From the NCBI GenBank assembly GCA_903824295.1, contig CAIJWE010000079.1, forward strand, positions 1 through 41,927: 41,927 nucleotides of DNA. Direction: 5' to 3'. Below the pieces are notes generated by a model. The model ran no database searches and was not told where the DNA came from. It saw only the letters and a program-made list of their open reading frames with translations. This document shows, one piece after another, positions 8,370-17,300 of this stretch. Each line of letters starts with the position of its first letter. The stretch's first letter is position 1. Both the position numbers and the translations under genes were made by a program. The DNA comes from an uncultured Chlorobiaceae bacterium (GTDB lineage: Bacteria; Bacteroidota; Chlorobiia; Chlorobiales; Chlorobiaceae).

Positions 8370-11300
8370 ATGATGCATCGTAAAGCTACAATTCCGAAGC
8401 GCGGTGCGGCTGTTGTTGCATCTGAAGTGGCTATTCCGGGAGGGAGCGGACGTAACGAATCCAGTTTGCTGTCGGCGCTGGCTTTGCATCAACAGGGCCT
8501 GTTTGATGAAGCTGAAGCACTTTATCGAGAGATTTTACTCTCACAGCCCTCCCATTTTGATGCCTTGCAGCTTCTTGCCTCTGTGGAGGCTCAGAAAAAG
8601 AACTCCCTTGATGCCGTCGAGTTGTTTGATCGAGCGCTCAAAATTAATCCCGATCACCCCTTTATCCTCAATAATCGTGGCAATGCGTTGAAAGAGTTGA
8701 CGCGCTACGAAGAGGCTTTGGCGAGTTATGACAAAGCCATAGCTCTTTATCCGGATTATAGTGATGCTTACAATAATCGTGGTAATGTGTTACAGGCATT
8801 GAAGCGGTTCGAAGAGGCGATCGTGAGCTATGATCGGGCTCTTGCACTGCAGCCTGACTTTGCTGCAGCGCACAATAGTCGTGCGGATGTGTTGCTTGAA
8901 ATGAAGCGTTTTGGTGAGGCTTTGTCGGGTTATGACCAGGCGATAGCGCTTCAGTTGGATGATGCCGATACGTACCATAATCGTGGGAATGCGTTACAGG
9001 AGTTGAGGCGGTACAAAGATGCGTTGCTGAGTTATGAGCGGGCTCTTGTCATCGAGCCTGATTACCGTTTTTTGTTCGGAATGTGCCTGCATGTAAAAAT
9101 GAAGTGTTGTGACTGGGGATTTTTTGATGATCAGGTCAGTCAACTTGCCGAAAGAATAGGGCGTCACGAAAAAGCAGCGTCACCGTTTTCTGTGCTTGCC
9201 GTGTCTGATTCGCTCTCTTTGCAGAAAGAGGCGGCGATGATTTTTGTGCAGGATGAATTTTCTGAAAGTCAAGCTCTTCCGAAAATATTGAAGCGTGCCC
9301 GACGCGACAAGATTCGTATCGGTTATTACTCCGCTGACTTCCATGATCATGCAACGACCTATTTGATGGCCGGGCTGTTTGAAATGCATGATAGAGGGAA
9401 GTTTGAACTTTTTGCGTTTTCATTTGGAGCGGAGAGCAATGACACCATGAAAAAAAGGGTCGAGGCATCATTTGACCGTTTTTTTGATGTGCGATTTCAA
9501 TCAAATCGAGAGGTGGCGATCCTGTCGAGGGATTTGGAGATCGATATTGCCGTTGATCTCAAGGGTTTCACCGGGAATGCCCGAACCGGAATATTTGCCT
9601 TGCGGGCAGCACCGATACAGGTTAACTATCTTGGCTATCCCGGTACCATGGGTGCTGACTACATTGATTATCTTATTGCAGACCGGACACTGATACCGGA
9701 AAGCAGTCAGGCCGGTTACACCGAAAAAATAGCTTATCTCCCCGACAGTTATCAGGCGAATGACGCGATGCGCCGTATTGCAGAGAAGGTGTTCACCCGA
9801 AAAGAGTCGGGTTTGCCGGAAACAGGATTTGTTTTCTGTTGTTTCAACAATAATTATAAAATCACTCCGGCTACCTTTGACGGGTGGATGCGGATTCTCA
9901 AGCAGGTGCCGGAGAGTTATCTCTGGCTGCTTGGTGATTGTCCAGAGGTTGAGGATAATTTGCGACGTGAGGCGACTGAAAGGGGTGTTCAGGCTGATCG
10001 GCTGATTTTTGCACAGCGCATGCCTCTTGCTCGCCATCTTGCACGGCACCGCCTGGCTGATCTTTTTCTGGATACCCTGCCATGCAATGCCCATACAACG
10101 GCCAGTGACGCATTGTGGGCGGGATTGCCTCTGTTGACCTGCATGGGGGAGTCGTTTGCAAGCCGTGTTGCGGCAAGTTTGCTTAATGCCATTCAGTTGC
10201 CGGAGCTTATTACTGCAACTCAGGAAGAGTATGAGGCGCTGGCCGTTGAACTTGCCACGAAGCCACTACAGTTGCAGCATATCCGGCAAAAGCTGGAGCA
10301 GAACCGACTCACGGCACCCTTGTTTGATACGCAACGTTTTACCGGGCACCTCGAAGAGGCTTACCGGGTGATGTACGAGCGGTATCAGGCCGATTTGCCG
10401 CCTGCCCATCTTTTTATAGAACCATCACTTCGATCGGGCAAGAAAAAGATGAAGCAGGTGCCTGTAAAAAAACGCACTTCTTTGGGAGTGAGGTACGGCG
10501 ACAAGAGTGCCGATACAACTGAAGACGCGGTGCCGTCACAAGATGCGTATGCTTCGAAGCTGGAGTCGGCCCTGATGTTGCATCAACAGGGGCTGCTGGA
10601 TGAAGCTGAAGCGTTGTACCGGGAGATTTTGCTCTCACAGCCTTGCCACTTTGATGCGCTGCAGCTTCTGGCATCTGTTGCGGCGCAGAAAAAGAACTCC
10701 CTTGAAGCGGTTGATTTGTTTGACCGGGCGCTTCTCATCAATTTCGAGAATCCCTTTGTGCACAATAATCGTGGCAATGCGTTGAAGGAGTTGCAGCGCT
10801 ATGAGGAGGCATTGGCGAGTTATGAGCATGCCATAGCCGGTAAAGCTGATTATGCGGATGCGTTTTATAATCAGGGAGTGGCATTAACGGAGTTGAAACG
10901 CTTTGAAGAGGCCGTGGCCAGCTATGATCGGGCTATTCTGTTGAGGCCTGGTTATCCGGCAGCTTACTATAATCGAGGCAATGTGTTGAAGGAGTTGCAC
11001 CGCTGTGAAGAGGCGCTGGAGAGCTATGAGCGTGCCTTGGCCATAAGGCATGACTATGCGGAAGCCTGCTACAACCGTGGCGTCGCGTTACAGGAGCTGC
11101 AGCGCTGTGAAGAGGCGCTGGAGAGCTATGAGCGTGCTTTGGCCATAAGGCCTGACTATGCGGAAGCTTGCTGCAGCCGTGGCGTCGCGTTTCAGGAGCT
11201 GCAGCGCTATGAAGAGGCGCTGGAGAGCTATGAGCGTGCCTTGGCCATCAGGCCTGACTATGCGGAAGCGTTATTCTCTCAAGGTTTTTTATTCGTGGAG

Positions 11301-14300
11301 TTGCAGCGCTATGAAGAGGGGCTTGCGAGTTATGAGCGTGCCTTGGCCATAAGGCCGGACTACGCTGAAGCTTGCTGTAATTCCGGCTTTGTGTTACAGA
11401 AGCTTAAACGGAATGAAGAGGCCGCCTGGTGTTATGAGAGGGCCATCACACTCAAGCCTGACAATGCAGAGTTTCACGGCACTCTTGGTAATGTGTTGCA
11501 GAATCTGAGACGATATGAGGATGCGTTGGCAAGTTATGACAGGGCCCTGGCAATATGTCCTGAACAGGAAACGTTTTATGCAAATCGAGGTGTTGCCCTG
11601 GAGGCATTGAAGCGCTACGCGGAGGCGGTTTTAAGTTATGACCAGGCTCTTGCACGTAAGCCTGATTTTGCGCGTGCGCACTATAATCGCGCACTTTCAT
11701 TAACGCAACTAAAGCGATATGAAGAGGCGCTTGCAAATTTTGACAAGGCTTATGAACTCAGGCCTGACTATAACCTATTGTTTGGTCAACGTCTCTATTA
11801 TAGAATGAAAATTTGTGACTGGAGTGCTTTTTTTGATCACGGTTATCAACTTGTCGAAATAATAGAGCAACATGAAAAAGCAGTGTCACCGTTTTCTGTT
11901 CTTGCAGTAGCCGATTCGCTCTCTTTGCAGAAAGAGGCTGCGTTGACCTACGTGCAGGATCGATTTCATGGAATTACTCCGCTTCCGGCTATTACTAAGT
12001 ATGAGAGGCGTGAAAAAATCCGCATTGGCTATTTTTCTGCTGATTTTCATGATCATGCAACAACTCACCTGATGGCAGAGTTGTTTGAGGCGCATGACCG
12101 GTCTCGGTTTGAGCTTTTTGCCTTTTCGTTCGGGCCGGAGAGCAAGGACGAGATGAGAAAAAGGGTTGCTGCCTCCTTTGATCGTTTTCTGGATGTGCAA
12201 TCCCTGGCAGATCTGGAGGTGGCGATGCTCTCAAGGGATTTGGAGATCGATATTGCCGTTGACCTGAAAGGGTTCACAACAGACTCGCGTACCGGGATAT
12301 TTGCCTTGCGGGCAGCACCGATACAGGTTAACTATCTTGGCTATCCCGGTACCATGGGTGCAGAGTATATTGATTATCTTATTGCTGACCGGGTACTGAT
12401 ACCGGAAAGCAGTCGGCCGTATTACACTGAAAAAATAGTCTCTCTTCCGAACAGCTATCAGGTGAATGACACAAAGCGTCGCATAGCCGAGAAGATTTTT
12501 ACCAGAGAGGAGTGCGGCCTGCCGGGAAGTGGGTTTGTTTTCTGCTGTTTCAACAATAACTACAAAATTACCCCTGCCACCTTTGATGGATGGATGCGGA
12601 TGCTCAAAGCGGTGCCGGAGAGTCTGCTCTGGCTCTATGAGGATAATCCAAAAGCTGCGGATAATTTGCGACGGGAGGCGGCTGCCAGGGGTGTTGACGC
12701 TGAGAGGGTGATTTTCGCGAAGCGTCTGCTTCCTGCGGAACATCTCGCAAGGTATCGGCTGGCCGATTTGTTTCTGGATACCTTGCCGTGTAACGCTCAC
12801 ACGACGGCAAGTGATGCCTTGTGGGCCGGGTTGCCTGTGCTGACCTGCATGGGCGAAGCGTTTGCTGGCAGGGTGGCGGCGAGTCTGCTCCATGCCATCC
12901 AGTTACCTGAGCTGATTACCTCAACACAGGAGGAGTATGAGGCGCTTGCGATTAAACTTGCCACCCATCCGGAAGAGTTGGCTCAGATCCGTCGTAAGCT
13001 GGAGCGGAACCGGCTCACAACACCACTGTTTGATACGCAGCTCTTTACCGGCTACATTGAAGAGGCTTACAGAGCGATGTATGAGCGCTGTCGGGCTGAT
13101 TTACCGCCTGATCATCTCCATATCAAACCCTCTATCATTAATGCAAAGTTGAGGCCTATGAAGGATTTAGGTGTTCCTGCACCGGAAGATGCCCAATCTG
13201 TCGCTCCTTCTCAAACAGCAGAGAGTGATCATGCGGCCATGTTACAATCGGCATTGACCTTCCATCAACAAGGCCATTTTGATGAGGCCGAAGCGCTGTA
13301 CCGGGAGATCTTGCGCTTACAGCCCTGCCATTTTAATGCGCTGCAGCTTCTTGCAACAATTGCAGCACAAAAAAACAATTCAGCGGACGCTGTTGCGTTA
13401 TTTGATCGTGCGCTCAAAATCAATCCTGATCACGCAAGTTCACTGAATAATCGTGGCAATGCCTTGAAGGAGTTGAGGCGGTATGAAGAGGCTTTGTTGA
13501 GTTACGATAAGGCTCTTGCACGCAAGCCGGATTATGCCGAGGCTCACTGTAATCGTGCGAATACGTTAAAGGAGCTGAAACGCTACGAAGAGGCTGTGGC
13601 GAGTTATGATCTGGCGATAACCTTCATGCCTGACTATGCGGATAACTACTATAATCGTGGTATTGCATTACAGGAGCTGAGCCGCTATGAAGAGTCTGTC
13701 GCGAGTTATGAAAGGGCTATCGCGCGTAAACCTGATTATGCTGAGGCTTACTTTAACCAGGGTGCGGCGTTAAGGGAGCTGAAACGATATGAAGAGGCGC
13801 TGTTGTGTTACGATAAGCTTCTGGTCATACAGACTGATAACGCTGAGCTTTTTTCTCGTCGTGGTATCCTGTTCCTGGAGTTGATGCGTTATGAGGAGGC
13901 GTTAGTGAGCTGTGACCATGCTCTTGCACGTAAACCGGATTCTGTGAAGGCTTACTCAAATCGAGGTGTTGCGTTACAGGGATTGAAGCGCTATGAGGAG
14001 GCGTTGGTTTGTTATGATAAGGCGATTGCATTAAACCCGGACCATGAAAAGTCTTATTCAAATCGAGGGAACACTTTGATGGAGCTGAGACGACATGGGG
14101 AAGCGCTGGCGAGCTATGACCGGGCAATAGCACTCAACCCTCAGTGCGTGGAGCCTTACTCGAATCGTGGTGTTGCATTGCATGAGTTGAAGCGGTATGA
14201 AGATGCGGTATTGAGCTATGACAAGGCACTGGTTCTCAAAACTGATTATGCCGATGCCAACAGTAATCGGGGTAATACGTTATTCGCGTTAAAACGCTAT

Positions 14301-17300
14301 GAAGAGGCCATTGCCAGTTATCGCAGGGCTCTTGAACTCAAGCCTGATTATGATTATTTGTCGGGAATGTGTCTCTATTCCATGATGCATATCTGTGACT
14401 GGAGTGCTTTTGATGATCACCTTCATCAACTTGCCGAAAAGATAGAGCGTCACGAAAAAGCATCATTACCATTCCCTGTTCTTGCAATGGCAGATTCTCC
14501 CTCTTTGCAAAAAGAGGCCGCATTGATTTATGTGCAAAATACGTGTCCCGAAAGTCATGAGCTTCCTGAAATTTCCAGGCGCGCTCGTCGTAATAAAATC
14601 CGCATTGGGTATTATTCGGCTGACTTTCACAATCATCCAGTCTCTTATTTGACGGCCGAGTTGTTCGAACTGCACAATCGGGATTCATTTGAGGTTTTTG
14701 CCTTTTCATTCGGGCCTGATACTCGGGATGAAATGAGAAAAAGGGTTGAAGTTGCCTTTGACCGCTTTTTTGATGTCCGAAACCGCTCTGACCTGGATGT
14801 CGCAAAGCTTTCGAGAAGTCTTGAAATTGATATTGCCGTTGATCTGGGAGGCTTCACAACAGATTGCCGTACCGGTATCTTTGCCTTGCGTGCCGCACCG
14901 CTGCAGGTTAACTATTTGGGATACCCCGGGACAACAGGAGCTGAATATTTTGATTACCTCATTGCCGATGCAACGTTGATACCCGAAAGCAGTCGGCCGT
15001 ATTACACTGAAAAAATCGTCTCTCTTCCTTACAGCTTTATGGTAAATCATGCCAATCGTCGTATTGAAGAGAAGGTATTTACCCGCGAGGAGTGCGGCTT
15101 GCCGGAAAAAGGGTTTGTATTCTCTTGTTTCAACAATAACTATAAAATTACTCCAGCCACCTTTGCCTCCTGGATGCGGATTCTCAAGGAGGTCGCAGGT
15201 AGTGTTCTTTGGCTTAATGAGGCAAATCAGGGAGCCGTAAATAATTTACGACGGGAAGCTCTTCGATGGGGTATTGATGCGGAGAGAATTGTTTTTGCAA
15301 AGCGTACAGACTTTCCTGCATATATGGCAAGGCTTCGTTCGGCAGATCTGTTCCTCGATACGTTGCCCTATAATGCCCATGCTACGGCAAGTGATGCCTT
15401 GTGGGCCGGTTTGCCGGTGCTGACCTGCAAGGGGGAGTCATTTGCGGGCCGGGTGGCGGCAAGTTTGCTCAATGCCATTGGGTTACCTGAGCTGATTACC
15501 TCAACACAGGATGAGTATGAGGCGCTTGCGATTGATCTTGCCACTCATCCGGAATCGTTGGCGGAGATTCGCCGGAAGCTGGAGCGAAATCGACTCACAA
15601 CTCCACTGTTTGATACGCCGCTCTTTACCGGGCACATTGAAGATGCTTACCGGGAGATGTATGAGCGGTATCAGGCTGATTTGTCGCCGGATCATTTTTC
15701 TGTCAAGCCATCGTTATCTCGCGGCAGGAGTAAGTCGAAGCGCATGCCGTTGGGGGATTGCAGAGCGATGGTACCTGAGGATCAAGCATCAGTTGCTCTC
15801 TCTCAAGCGGTTATGGCTGATCATGAGGCTCTGTTGCAATCGGCATTGACCCTCCATCAACAAGGTCGTTTTGATGAAGCCGAAGCGTTGTACCGGGAGA
15901 TTTTGCGCTCGCAGCCGAGCCATTTTGATGCGTTACAGCTTTTGGCAACCATTGCAGCACAAAAACGGAATTTTTTTGAAGCTGTTGCGTTATTTGACCA
16001 GGCGCTTACCATCAATCCTGATCATCCGGGAGTGCTCAATAATTTTGGCAATGCGTTGAAGGAGTTGAAGCGGTATGAAGAGGCGTTATTGAGTTATGAC
16101 CGTTCTGTTGCGCTGAAGCCGGACTATGCAGAGGCGTATTCAAATCGTGGTGTTGTGTTAAAGGAGTTGATGCGCTTCGAAGAGTCTTTATTGAGTTATG
16201 ACACGGCTCTTGCATTGAAGCCGGATTATGCTGAGGCTTACTCCAATCGAGCTGTTGCGTTACAGAAGTTGATGCGTTATGAGGATGCGTTGTTGTGTTA
16301 TGACAAGGCTCTTGAACTTAAGGCGGATTATACGGAAGCATATTCAGGTCGTGGTGTTGTTTTAGAGGCTTTGAGGCGCTATGAAGAGGCTCTGTTGAGT
16401 TATGAACGGGCTATAGAGCTTCAGCCGGACTATGCAGAGGCGTTTTCAAATAGCGCGGTTGCGTTGCAGAAGTTGATGCGGTATGAGGAGGCTTTGTTGC
16501 GTTATGACAAGGCGATAAAACTGCAACCTGACGATGCGGATGCGTATGCAAATCGTGGTGTTGCCTTAGAGGCCTTGAGGCGCAACAAGGAGGCTTTATT
16601 GAGTTATGACAACGCTCTTGCACTTAAACCTGATTTTGCGCGTGCGCACTATAATCGAGGCCTTGCCTTAACGAAACTAAAGCGATACGAAGAGGCGCTC
16701 GCAAGTTATGACAAGGCTCTTGAGCTCAAGCCGGATTATGATTTTTTGTTTGGAATATCTCTGCATACGCAAATGCAGATGTGTGCGTGGATCACTTTTT
16801 GGGATGATGTTCATCAACTTGCCGGAAAAATAGAGCGGCACGAAAAAGCAGCACCACCCTTTTCTGTTCTTGCAATGGCTGATTCTCCCTCTTTGCAAAA
16901 AGAGGCAGCATTGATTTATGTGCAGGAGACATTTCCTCGAAGTCACGCGCTCCCGGATATACCAAAGCGTGCCCGGCATGAAAAAATCCGCGTTGGCTAT
17001 TTCTCTGCTGAATTTCATGATCATGCAACGACTCGCCTGATGGCAGAGCTGTTTGAAGCGCATGACCGATCGCGGTTTGAGCTCTATGCCTTTTCATTCG
17101 GGCCGGAGAACCACGACGAGATGAGAAAAAGGGTTGCGGCCTCTTTTGATCGTTTTCTTGATGTCCGATCTCTTTCAGACCGGGATGTGGCGATTCTGTC
17201 AAGGGATTTGGAGATCGATATTGCTCTTGACCTGAAGGGGTTCACGACGGATTCGCGCACCGGGATATTTGCCTTGCGTGCAGCACCGATACAGGTCAGC

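Noticed and set aside
10956-11363. CRISPR-like regular spacing
   Set aside because: The 102-bp period is an in-frame TPR-coding repeat without spacers and inside a gene.
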